Positions 1 to 8,180 of a DNA stretch of 36,464 nt are shown here, piece by piece. Source of the DNA: an uncultured Polaribacter sp. (GTDB taxonomy: Bacteria > Bacteroidota > Bacteroidia > Flavobacteriales > Flavobacteriaceae). Below the pieces are notes generated by a model, which saw nothing but the letters and a program-made list of their open reading frames with translations, ran no database searches and was not told the origin of the DNA. Positions within the stretch are counted from its first letter, which is position 1, and every line of letters begins with the position of its first letter. Both the position numbers and the translations under genes were made by a program. The stretch is from assembly GCA_937936695.1 (NCBI GenBank), contig CALHCK010000243.1, forward strand, positions 1-36,464. The letters run 5' to 3'.

Positions 1-1
1 A

Positions 2-3000
2 CAAATTAGAACTTTAGATTTAGCTTATTTTCCTACAGAAAGGGGTTCTTACAACTTTGATACAGGAAATGATGTAGATGAAACAACTGGTAATTTTACA
101 GATCCAGAAAGTAGATGGGGTGGAGTTATGAGACCACTAAACACTAATAACTTTGATGTAGCCAATGTAGAATTTGTACAGTTTTGGGTAATGGATCCTT
201 ATGAAAACTATTCTATTACCAATGAAGAAGGTTTACCAGAAGGTATAGATCCTACAGATATTAATAATCAAATTGGAGATTTATACATAAATCTTGGTAA
301 CGTATCTGAAGACATTTTAAAAGATAATCGTAAAATGTACGAAAACGGATTACCTGAAGATGGGGTAAAAATTGAAGGTGTTAATATTAACAACAACGGT
401 GGAACAAGTTTTGCAGATGTACCTTCTAATCCATCTATCATATATTCTTTTAGTGAAGATGATTCTGCTAGAGCAAATCAAGATTTAGGTTTTGATGGAT
501 TAACAGATCAAGAAGAATTAGAAAGATTTAGTAATATCTCTGGTATTCCGTTAGCTAACATTCCTGATTACTTAAGAAATGACCCCGCTAGAGATAACTT
601 TCAGTTTTTTAGAGGTGGTGCATTAGATTCACAAAATGCTACAATTATATCTAGATATAAAGATTTTAATAATACTCAAGGAAATTCTCCTACTTTAAAC
701 CAATCTCCAGAGCCTTTTCCTACATCTTCCACTACATTTCCAGATGTTGAAGACATCAACAGAGACCAAACTATGAATACTGTTGAAAGTTATTTTGAAT
801 ATAAAATTTCTATGAACAAACGTGACTTGGTTAGAGGAAGAAACTTTATAGTTGATGAAAAAACGACACGTAGAAGGACAGAAAATGGAGACGAAATTAC
901 TGCAACATGGTATCAATTTAGAGTACCTATTAGAAGTGGTACTCCGGTAGGAGGTATTGATAATTTTAATAGTATTCGTTTTGTTAGAATGTATTTAACT
1001 AATTTTAGAATGCCAATAGTTATGCGTTTTGGAGAGCTAGATTTAGTAAGAGGTGATTGGAGAAGATATACTAGAACATTAGAAACTAATACACCAGAAG
1101 AATTAGAAAATTCAGAATTAAATAATTTTGAAGTTGGTGTTGTTAATATTGAACAAAATGAAGGTATTTATCGAACTCCTCCAGGTATAGAAAGAGAACA
1201 ATTACAAGGTAGTACTACTGTACAAGCACAGAATGAGCAATCTGTAACTTTAAAAGTAACAGACTTAGCTCCTAACACTACTAGAGCTATCTTTAAAAAT
1301 ATTAGTATAGATTTAAGAAGGTTTAAAAATTTACAAATGTTTTTGCACCTTCAACCAAATCAAGACCAAAATAATATAAACGATAATGACATGTCTGCCA
1401 TTATTCGTTTAGGAACAGATTTAGATGATAATTTTTATCAAATTGAAATGCCTTTAAGGGTAAGTAGTAGATCCTCTTCTTCGGCTATTGCTATTTGGCC
1501 AGAGGCCAATAATTTAGAAGCTATTTTAGAAGATTTTGGTCGTGTAAAAGTAGAAAGAGATATTTCTGGTACTTTACCAAATGAATTATATACTTCTTTA
1601 GATCAAAATCCAGATTTACCTTATACAATTAGCGTTAAAGGTAACCCTACTTTAGCGCAAATAAGAACTGTTATGCTAGGTTTAAAAAACAATACTTCTT
1701 TACCTAGTAGCGGAGAAGTTTGGTTTAATGAGCTACGTGCATCTGACTTTGATAACGAAGGTGGTTGGGCAGCAGTTTTAAATGCAGATGCTAACTTAGC
1801 AGATGTAGCAAATGTATCTTTAGCAGGAAGTATATCTACCATTGGTTTTGGTAATGTAGAAGACAAGGTAAATCAACGTAGTTTAGACGAAACAAGACAA
1901 TATGATGTTGCAACATCTGTAAATCTTGGTAAAATTTTAACTCCTAAAAAATGGGGAATTCAATTACCTATGACGTATAGTGTTGGAGAACAATTTATAG
2001 ATCCTAAATTTGACTTACAATACCAAGATGTTGAATTTGCTGAAGCAAAAAAGCTTATAGAAAGTGCTCCTGATAGTGAAAGAAAGACACAGGCTTTAGA
2101 AAACATAAGTAACTCGCAAGATTATACAAAAAGAACAAGTATTAGTTTTACAAACGTAAAAAAGAATAGAAACCCTAATTCTATTAAAAAACCACGTTTT
2201 TATGATGTAGAAAATTTAGCGGTGTCTTATTCGCATAATAAAGAATTCCATAAGAATTACAACATCGAGAAAAATATTAATGAAAACGTTAGAGCAACAG
2301 CTTCTTATAATCATACATTTAAATCTAAAGGATTAGAACCTTTTAAAAAATCTAATTTATTTAAGAACAAATATTTAAAATTAATTAAAGACATTAATTT
2401 TAACCCTATTCCTAAAACAATAGCGGTAAATTCTAGCGTTAACAGAAATTATAACGAGCAACAATCTAGAAACTTAATAGCAAACCTATCTCCTCAGCCA
2501 GAACTAATACAGAGAAGATTTTTATTTGATTGGGACTATACTGTTGGTTTTGACTTAACAAAATCGCTTCAATTAAACTTTAACGCAACCAATAGTTTTA
2601 TTTTTGATTCGTTTGGTGGTGATGAAGAATTAGAAATTTTTGATGATTTCTTTAATACAGGTAGACCCACTAATTATCATCAAAAATTAAATGCAACGTA
2701 TGATATCCCTATTGATAAAATTCCTTTTTTAAAGTTTATTAAAGCAGATTACGGGTATACAACAGATTTTGATTGGCAATCTGCACCCCAAGGAACTATT
2801 GATGTAGATGGAGTACAAGTACCATCTGTTAATTTAGTAGGAAACGTAATACAAAATGCAAATACACATAATTTAAATACTACTTTTAACTTAGAACGTT
2901 TTTACAAAAGTTTACACTTCGAAAAATTATTACTAAGCAAAAACCAACGTAAAAATGCAAAAGGTTTAAAAGGTGGCCCTAACTTACCAAAAACACCAGG

Positions 3001-4408
3001 TGGTATTAGAAGAAACAAAAAATTACCTTTAGGTAAAAAGATTTTAAAAGGTGCTTTTGATGTAATAACTTCTGTAAAACAAGCAAAAATTAGTTATTCT
3101 GAAAATAACGGACAACTATTACCTGGTTTTAGTGAAGATGCAAACTTTTTAGGAGGACCAACTACTTCTTTTGCCTTTGGTAGTCAGGTAGATATTAGAA
3201 ATAAAGCATTATTAAATGGTTGGTTAATAAGCCCAAGAGACCCAAATAATAGCGAATTTTTTAATAAAACTTACAGTAAAACTCACTACAATAAGTTAGA
3301 TTATACTTTTACTTTAAAACCATTTAAAGACTTAAATATTGATATAAGAGGTAATAAAATTGAAACTAGAGACATCTCTCAACAATTAGATATAATTGAT
3401 AACGGTACTGAATTTGGAGCTATAGATACTAATATTTCTACTTTTGAAACCGGAAACTTTAGCACAAGTTACTCTTTAGTTGCAACTGCATTTAAAAATA
3501 GCGATGTGTTGTTTCAAAATTTAAGAAATAATAGAGTTGAAGTATCAAGACGAATAGCAGCTAAAAATGGTGTTAATATAAATGCCGCTGAAAACATTAA
3601 TGATGATGGAACCATAAGAGGATATGGTGGTGATAGTCAAGATGTACTTTTACCTTCATTTCTTGCTGCATATTCTGGTCAAAGTGCAGGAAAAGTAAGT
3701 ACTAGTTTATTTAGAAATATACCAATACCTAACTGGACATTACGTTATGGAGGATTAATGAAATTTAAATTTTTTAAAGAAAACTTTAGCAGTTTTGTTG
3801 TTTCTCATGGGTACAGATCTTCTTATACTGTGGGTAATTACACAAATAATTTACAATTTAACGAAACTAACAATGCTTTAAATTCTGCAGGTAATTTTGA
3901 ATCAGAAAGATTAGTTTCTGCAGTTACTTTAGTTGATGAATTCTCTCCGCTTGTTAAATTAGACATGAAAATGAAAAATTCTTTTTCTTTAAGAGGAGAA
4001 GTTAAAAAAGACAGAGCCTTAAATTTAAACTTAAACAACAGTACACTAACAGATGTACAGGGTACAGAATTTATATTTGGTTTTGGATATCTTATAAAAG
4101 ATCTTAAAGTTAAGACTCGTTTTACAGGAAAAAAACAAACTTTAAAAGGAGATGTAAATTTAAGAGCAGATGTTTCTTTAAGAGATAACATAACTCAAAT
4201 TAGATCTATTATAGAAGATAATAATCAAATTAGTGGTGGTCAGAAATTATTTTCTATTAAATTTACAGCCGATTACAAATTACATAGAAACTTAACGGCT
4301 TCTTTTTATTACAATCACCAAACCTCTAGATATGCGATTTCTACGACATTTCCTAGACAATCTATTAATGGAGGATTTAATATTATATATAACTTAGGAG
4401 GAAATTAA
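2..4408 (+). CDS. sprA: SprA, type IX secretion outer-membrane translocon, 5'-truncated
   Basis: The reading frame is open from base 2, so the window begins inside the gene. About 1,468 C-terminal residues are present; the F. johnsoniae protein is about 2,400 residues. SprA forms the very large outer-membrane beta-barrel through which type IX secretion cargo leaves the cell, and it is needed for gliding in flavobacteria. Visible support: LDLAYFPTERGSYNF and RWGGVMR near the upstream edge, which match the conserved SprA core, long runs of alternating polar and hydrophobic beta-strand sequence, and a C terminus with aromatic-rich strands ending in NIIYNLGGN. gcvH follows after 19 bases with no terminator, so the two are probably cotranscribed. 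An in-frame ATG at 128 is internal and is not the start. Identity is secure; the N-terminal part lies outside the window. Confidence 0.95.
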   Translation, partial: QIRTLDLAYFPTERGSYNFDTGNDVDETTGNFTDPESRWGGVMRPLNTNNFDVANVEFVQFWVMDPYENYSITNEEGLPEGIDPTDINNQIGDLYINLGNVSEDILKDNRKMYENGLPEDGVKIEGVNINNNGGTSFADVPSNPSIIYSFSEDDSARANQDLGFDGLTDQEELERFSNISGIPLANIPDYLRNDPARDNFQFFRGGALDSQNATIISRYKDFNNTQGNSPTLNQSPEPFPTSSTTFPDVEDINRDQTMNTVESYFEYKISMNKRDLVRGRNFIVDEKTTRRRTENGDEITATWYQFRVPIRSGTPVGGIDNFNSIRFVRMYLTNFRMPIVMRFGELDLVRGDWRRYTRTLETNTPEELENSELNNFEVGVVNIEQNEGIYRTPPGIEREQLQGSTTVQAQNEQSVTLKVTDLAPNTTRAIFKNISIDLRRFKNLQMFLHLQPNQDQNNINDNDMSAIIRLGTDLDDNFYQIEMPLRVSSRSSSSAIAIWPEANNLEAILEDFGRVKVERDISGTLPNELYTSLDQNPDLPYTISVKGNPTLAQIRTVMLGLKNNTSLPSSGEVWFNELRASDFDNEGGWAAVLNADANLADVANVSLAGSISTIGFGNVEDKVNQRSLDETRQYDVATSVNLGKILTPKKWGIQLPMTYSVGEQFIDPKFDLQYQDVEFAEAKKLIESAPDSERKTQALENISNSQDYTKRTSISFTNVKKNRNPNSIKKPRFYDVENLAVSYSHNKEFHKNYNIEKNINENVRATASYNHTFKSKGLEPFKKSNLFKNKYLKLIKDINFNPIPKTIAVNSSVNRNYNEQQSRNLIANLSPQPELIQRRFLFDWDYTVGFDLTKSLQLNFNATNSFIFDSFGGDEELEIFDDFFNTGRPTNYHQKLNATYDIPIDKIPFLKFIKADYGYTTDFDWQSAPQGTIDVDGVQVPSVNLVGNVIQNANTHNLNTTFNLERFYKSLHFEKLLLSKNQRKNAKGLKGGPNLPKTPGGIRRNKKLPLGKKILKGAFDVITSVKQAKISYSENNGQLLPGFSEDANFLGGPTTSFAFGSQVDIRNKALLNGWLISPRDPNNSEFFNKTYSKTHYNKLDYTFTLKPFKDLNIDIRGNKIETRDISQQLDIIDNGTEFGAIDTNISTFETGNFSTSYSLVATAFKNSDVLFQNLRNNRVEVSRRIAAKNGVNINAAENINDDGTIRGYGGDSQDVLLPSFLAAYSGQSAGKVSTSLFRNIPIPNWTLRYGGLMKFKFFKENFSSFVVSHGYRSSYTVGNYTNNLQFNETNNALNSAGNFESERLVSAVTLVDEFSPLVKLDMKMKNSFSLRGEVKKDRALNLNLNNSTLTDVQGTEFIFGFGYLIKDLKVKTRFTGKKQTLKGDVNLRADVSLRDNITQIRSIIEDNNQISGGQKLFSIKFTADYKLHRNLTASFYYNHQTSRYAISTTFPRQSINGGFNIIYNLGGN

Positions 4409-4427
4409 CACTAAAAATAAAACAGAA

Positions 4428-4808
4428 ATGAATTTACCAGCAGACTTAAAATATACAAAAGATCATGAATGGGTTAAAATTGAAGGAGATACTGCCATTG
4501 TAGGTATTACTGATTTTGCTCAAGGAGAATTAGGAGACATTGTATATGTAGATGTAGATACACTAGACGATACAGTAGAAAAAGATGCCATTTTTGGGTC
4601 TGTTGAAGCTGTAAAAACAGTATCAGATTTATTTATGCCTTTAACAGGAGAGGTTGTAGAATTTAACGAAGAATTAGAAGATGACCCAGAATTGGTAAAC
4701 ACTGATCCTTATGGAAAAGGATGGATGATAAAAATAAGTATAGACGATAGTACACAAATAGATGAATTATTAGATAATGAAGCTTATAAGAAACTTATTG
4801 AGGCATAA
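4428..4808 (+). CDS. gcvH: Glycine cleavage system H protein
   Basis: This 126-residue lipoyl carrier shuttles the aminomethyl intermediate between the P, T and L proteins of glycine cleavage in the cytoplasm. The sequence has the family signature KYTKDHEWVK near residues 8-17, GITDFAQGELGDIVYV at 26-41, and the lipoylation site GSVEAVKTVSDL with the modified lysine at residue 63. Length matches the family (about 125-130). It lies 19 bases after sprA and its last 32 bases overlap the start of the VanZ-like gene, which suggests one transcript. The sprA-gcvH-VanZ neighbourhood is, from memory, common in Flavobacteriia. Other glycine cleavage genes are not in the window. Confidence 0.97.
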   Translation: MNLPADLKYTKDHEWVKIEGDTAIVGITDFAQGELGDIVYVDVDTLDDTVEKDAIFGSVEAVKTVSDLFMPLTGEVVEFNEELEDDPELVNTDPYGKGWMIKISIDDSTQIDELLDNEAYKKLIEA

Positions 4809-5154
4809 GTTTTTTATTACTAGTGCTATTTTTATTACATTTTTTATCGCTTATTTAAGCTTAATAAAAATACCTAGTTCTAAAGTATCTATAGCTAATA
4901 TTGACAAAATCTATCATCTAATAGCCTATTTTACACTGGCTATTTTTTGGCTTTTTTCTTTCTATAAAAGAAAAAAATTAAAAAATATAATAGTAACGTT
5001 ATGTGTGCTTTATGGCATAATTATTGAGATACTTCAAGATAAATTTACAGCATATAGAACTGGAGATTATAAAGATGTTATTGCAAACACCTTAGGAGTT
5101 CTATTGGCACTAGTGATGTTTAACCTTATTTTAAAAAAAAATGTCGTTAATTAA
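4777..5154 (+). CDS. VanZ-like family membrane protein
   Basis: This 125-residue protein has four predicted membrane segments, at about residues 11-29, 43-62, 69-85 and 101-119. The VanZ-family pattern is visible: an initial helix followed by a basic loop, NIDKIYHLIAYF (the DK..H..AY motif), IIEILQ and GDYKDVIANTLG (the GD..D...N..G motif). VanZ confers low-level teicoplanin resistance in enterococci, but the role of the flavobacterial single-domain members is unknown, so no function is assigned. The ATG chosen sits inside gcvH, 32 bases before its stop. No later in-frame start would keep the first helix. This overlap implies translational coupling to gcvH. Confidence 0.82.
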   Translation: MKLIRNLLRHKFFITSAIFITFFIAYLSLIKIPSSKVSIANIDKIYHLIAYFTLAIFWLFSFYKRKKLKNIIVTLCVLYGIIIEILQDKFTAYRTGDYKDVIANTLGVLLALVMFNLILKKNVVN

Positions 5155-5161
5155 CAATAAC

Positions 5162-5193
5162 TTGTGAATAAACCAATATTTTATTTAAATTAG
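5162..5193 (+). promoter_or_regulatory. Candidate Bacteroidota promoter for tonB
   Basis: A TTG at 5162-5164 and TAAATTAG at 5186-5193 (7 of 8 matches to TAnnTTTG) are separated by 21 bases, close to the spacing of the Bacteroidota -33/-7 promoter. It lies just after the VanZ-like gene and 25 bases before the tonB ATG. This was found by eye; the one mismatch is in the -7 box. Confidence 0.35.
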
Positions 5194-5218
5194 CGAACTA
5201 TTATTAAAACTGACTACC

Positions 5219-5941
5219 ATGGAAATTAAAAAAAATCCGAAATCTAACTTAGAAAATTTTAGTAAGATTTTTATGCAAATAGGTTTAGTACTTGCCCTAT
5301 TTATTACATATGCTGCGATTGAAAATAAAACTTACGATAAAGTAGAAATAGAAGAATTAGAGGATGTTGTAATGACTGCTCAATTAGAAGAAGAAATTCC
5401 TATTACTCAAAGAGTACAACCTACACAACCAAAAACTCCACCGCCACCAGCTCCAGAAATTATTGAAGTTGTTGAAGATGATGAAGAAGTTGAAGAAACT
5501 GTAATTGAAACTACAGAAACTGACGAAACTGAAGAGGTTGTTATTGACGATATTGAAGAAGTTGAAGAGGTTGAAGAAGTTGTAGAGGATGTTAGTTTTT
5601 TAATTATTGAAGATGTACCTACATTCCCTGGCTGTAAAGGAAATAAAAAACAATTATCTGATTGTTTTAGTAAACAAGTTCAAAAACATTTTGGTAAAAA
5701 CTTTAATAGAGATTTACCTAACGAATTAGGTTTAGATTCAGGTAAAAAAAGAGTATTCATTGGTTTTAAAATAGACAAACAAGGTAATGTTGTTGATATT
5801 AGAGCTAGAGCACCACACCCTAGAATACAAAGTGAAGTTATTAAGGTGATGAAAAAATTACCTAAAATGAAACCAGGTAGACAAAGAGGTAAACCAGTTG
5901 GAGTAAAATATAGTATACCTTTTACGTTATTAGTTGAATAA
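5219..5941 (+). CDS. tonB: TonB family energy transducer
   Basis: This 240-residue periplasm-spanning protein should couple an ExbB/ExbD motor to TonB-dependent outer-membrane receptors. It has a short cytoplasmic N terminus, one membrane helix at about residues 17-34, a proline stretch at 67-79 (QPTQPKTPPPPAP) and an unusually acidic Glu/Val-rich spacer from about 81 to 125. The TonB C-terminal domain spans about 132-240, with FKIDKQGNVVDI, LPKMKPGRQ and a final YSIPFTLLVE strand. Two cysteines (139 and 149) in the FPGC/DCF pattern precede the domain and recur in two other proteins here (18344-19096 and 15549-17627). ExbB/ExbD genes are not in the window. It ends at a strong terminator. Confidence 0.9.
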   Translation: MEIKKNPKSNLENFSKIFMQIGLVLALFITYAAIENKTYDKVEIEELEDVVMTAQLEEEIPITQRVQPTQPKTPPPPAPEIIEVVEDDEEVEETVIETTETDETEEVVIDDIEEVEEVEEVVEDVSFLIIEDVPTFPGCKGNKKQLSDCFSKQVQKHFGKNFNRDLPNELGLDSGKKRVFIGFKIDKQGNVVDIRARAPHPRIQSEVIKVMKKLPKMKPGRQRGKPVGVKYSIPFTLLVE

Positions 5942-5958
5942 TAACTATAAAGTAAAAC

Positions 5959-6003
5959 AAAAAAAAGGGGATTAAAATATTAATATTTTAATCCCCTTTT
6001 TTT
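5959..6003 (+). terminator. Bidirectional intrinsic terminator after tonB
   Basis: Bases 5967-5996 form a perfect 30-base palindrome (GGGGATTAAAATATT and its reverse complement), flanked by 8 A and 7 T. It reads as an intrinsic terminator in both directions. Because the palindrome has no spacer, a few central bases must open to form the loop. Confidence 0.85.
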
Positions 6004-6441
6004 GTTGATAAAACTTTCTTTCTTTTATAAACAAATCAATGAATGAATGCTGTTTAACTGTTGGTTTCTCTAATCCTACAATACATACTACTCATACAAA
6101 TAAATTTATAACTTACTAGATTATCCTTGATATATTAAAAATAATTGGAGAGCTTGTACAAAAACTCTTTAAAGATAGATATTCTTTTAATGAAATATCA
6201 CATCAAAAACTAAGATTATTGCTAAACAATAAGTTGCCAATAAGTTTAAGTAGCTACAGCATACAGTAATTCACAATCTATATTATTTATAGTGGTTAGT
6301 GATTCTATTTTTTAATCAAATTAAAACTAATAATATAACCTTTACATATTTAATGGTTAGGTTTATAATAATCTCGTCTTTGTAAAACTAATATTTTTGA
6401 TAATTCAAAAATTTTAATTCTCATCTATTTAAAAAAATACC
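6004..6441. other. Gene-poor stretch, no supported gene
   Basis: About 440 bases lie between two terminators without a convincing gene. The only coding-like trace is an ATG-started plus-strand frame at 6039-6269 (76 codons) interrupted by one TAG at 6117-6119. The part after the stop reads like a small helical protein segment, but I recognise no family. It may be a decayed small gene, an unrecognised small RNA locus or chance openness in AT-rich DNA. No tRNA-like fold, repeat array or insertion-sequence end was seen. Confidence 0.4.
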
Positions 6442-6480
6442 AAAAAAAAGTCCAACTAAAATTTAGTTGGACTTTTTTTT
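6442..6480 (-). terminator. Intrinsic terminator of the MORN-like gene
   Basis: A 12-base inverted repeat (AGTCCAACTAAA at 6449-6460 and its complement at 6462-6473) is flanked by A and T runs. It lies 22 bases downstream of the minus-strand stop at 6502 and could work from either side. Confidence 0.82.
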
Positions 6481-6501
6481 TATAAAATGTATTTAATTGT
6501 A

Positions 6502-6852
6502 CTAGTCTGTTAAAGCAACTTTATTATCAGTACTTAAAGAATTTACATAAACAATTTGGTTGTTTTTGTAATTGATTTCTTTTACTGCATCTTTTGTCCA
6601 AATCATCCATTTACCATCTTTTTTTCCTTCTTTGTAATAAGCTACTTGTTTTTTGTTTCCTTGTTCATCATAAGCTACCCATTTACCAGTTAACTTATTA
6701 TTTTTAAAGAATCCTTGTGTTTTAATGTTACCATTTTCATAGTAATACGTTGCCTTTACTAAATCACCTGATTTTTTAAATGTTGGTTGTATATTTTGAG
6801 AAAACCCTAAAGATGTTACAAATAGAACTAATAATGTTAATAAATTTTTCAT
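6502..6852 (-). CDS. Secreted MORN-variant repeat protein
   Basis: This 116-residue protein has a clear signal peptide at residues 1-18 (MKNLLTLLVLFVTSLGFSQ, with a typical Bacteroidota SFSQ cleavage region). It is followed by two to three MORN_2-type repeats: YYYENGNIKTQGFFKNNKLTG (about 37-57), WVAYDEQGNKKQVAYYKEGKKDG (about 59-81), then a weaker third unit. Such proteins are often labelled YwqK-like antitoxins by homology, but no toxin partner is present and export to the periplasm argues against that role. It stands alone with its own promoter (6894-6924) and terminator. The function is unknown; a protein or surface-glycan contact role is only a guess. Confidence 0.82.
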   Translation of the reverse strand: MKNLLTLLVLFVTSLGFSQNIQPTFKKSGDLVKATYYYENGNIKTQGFFKNNKLTGKWVAYDEQGNKKQVAYYKEGKKDGKWMIWTKDAVKEINYKNNQIVYVNSLSTDNKVALTD

Positions 6853-6893
6853 GGTTATATTTTTTTAAATGTTGATATTTAATATTTACATTA

Positions 6894-6924
6894 CAAATAT
6901 AGTATAAATATTACATTTACACAA
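6894..6924 (-). promoter_or_regulatory. Strong candidate promoter of the MORN-like gene
   Basis: Read on the minus strand, a TTG (6924-6922) is followed after 20 bases by a perfect TATATTTG (6901-6894). This is the best match in the window to the Bacteroidota -33/-7 promoter. It would give a leader of about 35 bases before the ATG at 6852. Confidence 0.65.
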
Positions 6925-6930
6925 CATTTG

Positions 6931-6950
6931 GTTAACATTAAGTTAACATT
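6931..6950. repeat. GTTAACATT direct repeat between divergent genes
   Basis: GTTAACATT occurs twice, starting at 6931 and 6942, an 11-base step or about one helical turn. Each copy contains the palindrome GTTAAC. The pair lies immediately upstream of the -33 of the MORN-like promoter and upstream of the dodecin gene, so it could be an operator. This is inference from position and symmetry only. Confidence 0.4.
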
Positions 6951-6983
6951 GGAGATTATTTAAATAAATTTTTAGTATATTTA
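6949..6983 (+). promoter_or_regulatory. Weak candidate promoter for dodecin
   Basis: A TTG at 6949-6951 and TATATTTA at 6976-6983 (7 of 8 to TAnnTTTG) lie 24 bases apart, longer than usual. The ATG is at 7012. This is a weak call made because nothing better lies in the interval. Confidence 0.25.
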
Positions 6984-7011
6984 ATTGATATTAAATAAAT
7001 TAAAAAAAGTT

Positions 7012-7212
7012 ATGGCAATAATGAAAGTTATCGAAGTATTAGCTAATTCTGAAAAAAGTTGGGAAGACGCTACAAAAAAAGCAGTTAAACAAGCTTCTAA
7101 ATCTGTAAAAAATATTAAATCTGTTTTTGTACAGTCTCAAAGCGCTGTAGTTAATGATGGAGAAGTAACAGAGTTTAGAGTAAATTTAAAAATTACTTTT
7201 GAAGTTAATTAA
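7012..7212 (+). CDS. Dodecin family flavin-binding protein
   Basis: This 66-residue protein matches the dodecin family in size and pattern: a short first strand (VIEVLANS), a long amphipathic helix SWEDATKKAVKQASKSVKNI, then VKSVFVQSQSAVV and a final strand EFRVNLKITFEVN. Dodecins assemble into hollow 12-mers that store or buffer flavins in the cytoplasm. The tryptophan in SEKSWEDA is not the position used for flavin stacking in archaeal dodecins; the usual W/F..EV..Q segment here is SVFVQSQ, with Phe replacing Trp as in many bacterial members. ATG 7012 is chosen over an upstream in-frame TTG (6985) because the extra nine residues have no counterpart in the family. It is monocistronic with its own terminator. 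Confidence 0.88.
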   Translation: MAIMKVIEVLANSEKSWEDATKKAVKQASKSVKNIKSVFVQSQSAVVNDGEVTEFRVNLKITFEVN

Positions 7213-7233
7213 CCAAACAATCTAACATTTATT

Positions 7234-7266
7234 AAAAACGACTTATTTAATTAAGTCGTTTTTTTT
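7234..7266 (+). terminator. Intrinsic terminator after dodecin
   Basis: A 12-base stem (AAAAACGACTTA at 7234-7245, complement at 7252-7263) has a six-base loop and is followed by T residues. It begins 21 bases after the dodecin stop. Confidence 0.85.
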
Positions 7267-7379
7267 TAAAACTAAATTATGAGATTTGAATAATAGATAT
7301 ATTGTATAAAAAATATATAATTTTTGAAATAATCTATTAATTTTACAGACAGAATAAATAAATACAAAATCAAAAAAAA

Positions 7380-8180
7380 ATGGAAGATTACCCTGAATTA
7401 ATTCAAGGAGCTGTTATTGAATACGCTCCAAAAATTTTAACTGCTTTAGCAATTTTAATTGTTGGGCTTTTTGTTATCAAGTTTATTGTGAAAGCCGCTG
7501 TAGGCATCATGAAAAAAAGAAGCATAGATATTACGTTACAAAAATTTTTAGGTAACCTAATAGGTTGGGCTTTAAAAATATTACTTTTTATAACTGTTAT
7601 TGCAAAATTAGGTGTAGAAACAGCTTCTTTTGCTGCTATAATTGCCGCAGCTGGTTTAGCAGTTGGTATGGCATTACAAGGTTCTTTAGGTAATTTTGCC
7701 GGTGGTGTTTTAATAATGATCTTTAAACCTTTTAAAATTGGTGATTTAGTTGAAGCGCAAGGTGAAATAGGTGTTGTAAAAGAGATAGAAATTTTTACTA
7801 CTAAACTTACTGGTTTATCTAACAGAGAAATTATTATACCTAATGGTACATTATCTAATGGTAACATAATAAACTACACAACAGAAGGTACTAGACGAGT
7901 AGATTTAGTAATTGGTGTATCTTATGATGCGGATATTAAAGAAACAAAAGATGTTTTAATGAATGTATTAACATCTCATCCAAAGGTTTTAAAAGATCCT
8001 AAACCAGCAGTTACTGTTTTAGAATTAGCAGATAGTTCTGTAAATTTTGCCGTAAGACCATGGTGTAATACAGAACATTACTGGGATGTGTATTTTGAAG
8101 TTACCGAAAACGTGAAAATTGCATTAGACAAAGCAGGTATAGAAATTCCTTACCCACATTCTGTAGAAATTAAAAAGTAG
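7380..8180 (+). CDS. Small MscS-type mechanosensitive channel
   Basis: This 266-residue inner-membrane channel would release solutes on osmotic downshock. Three helices are visible, at about residues 18-41, 58-78 and 82-117. The last carries the pore-lining Gly/Ala pattern (AAAGLAVGMALQGSLGNFAGG). It is followed by the MscS beta domain (KPFKIGDLVEA, IPNGTLSNGNIINYT) and the C-terminal alpha/beta domain. Length and three-helix layout match E. coli MscS (286 residues). Its stop overlaps the 3' end of tsaB on the other strand by 11 bases. ATG 7380 follows an A-rich leader with no strong Shine-Dalgarno, as is usual in Bacteroidota. Confidence 0.93.
   Translation: MEDYPELIQGAVIEYAPKILTALAILIVGLFVIKFIVKAAVGIMKKRSIDITLQKFLGNLIGWALKILLFITVIAKLGVETASFAAIIAAAGLAVGMALQGSLGNFAGGVLIMIFKPFKIGDLVEAQGEIGVVKEIEIFTTKLTGLSNREIIIPNGTLSNGNIINYTTEGTRRVDLVIGVSYDADIKETKDVLMNVLTSHPKVLKDPKPAVTVLELADSSVNFAVRPWCNTEHYWDVYFEVTENVKIALDKAGIEIPYPHSVEIKK

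Noticed and set aside
7403..7867. 154-codon open frame antisense to the MscS gene
   Set aside because: It is a shadow of the real gene, made possible by the AT-biased codon use; it has no start context or family resemblance and mirrors the MscS helices.
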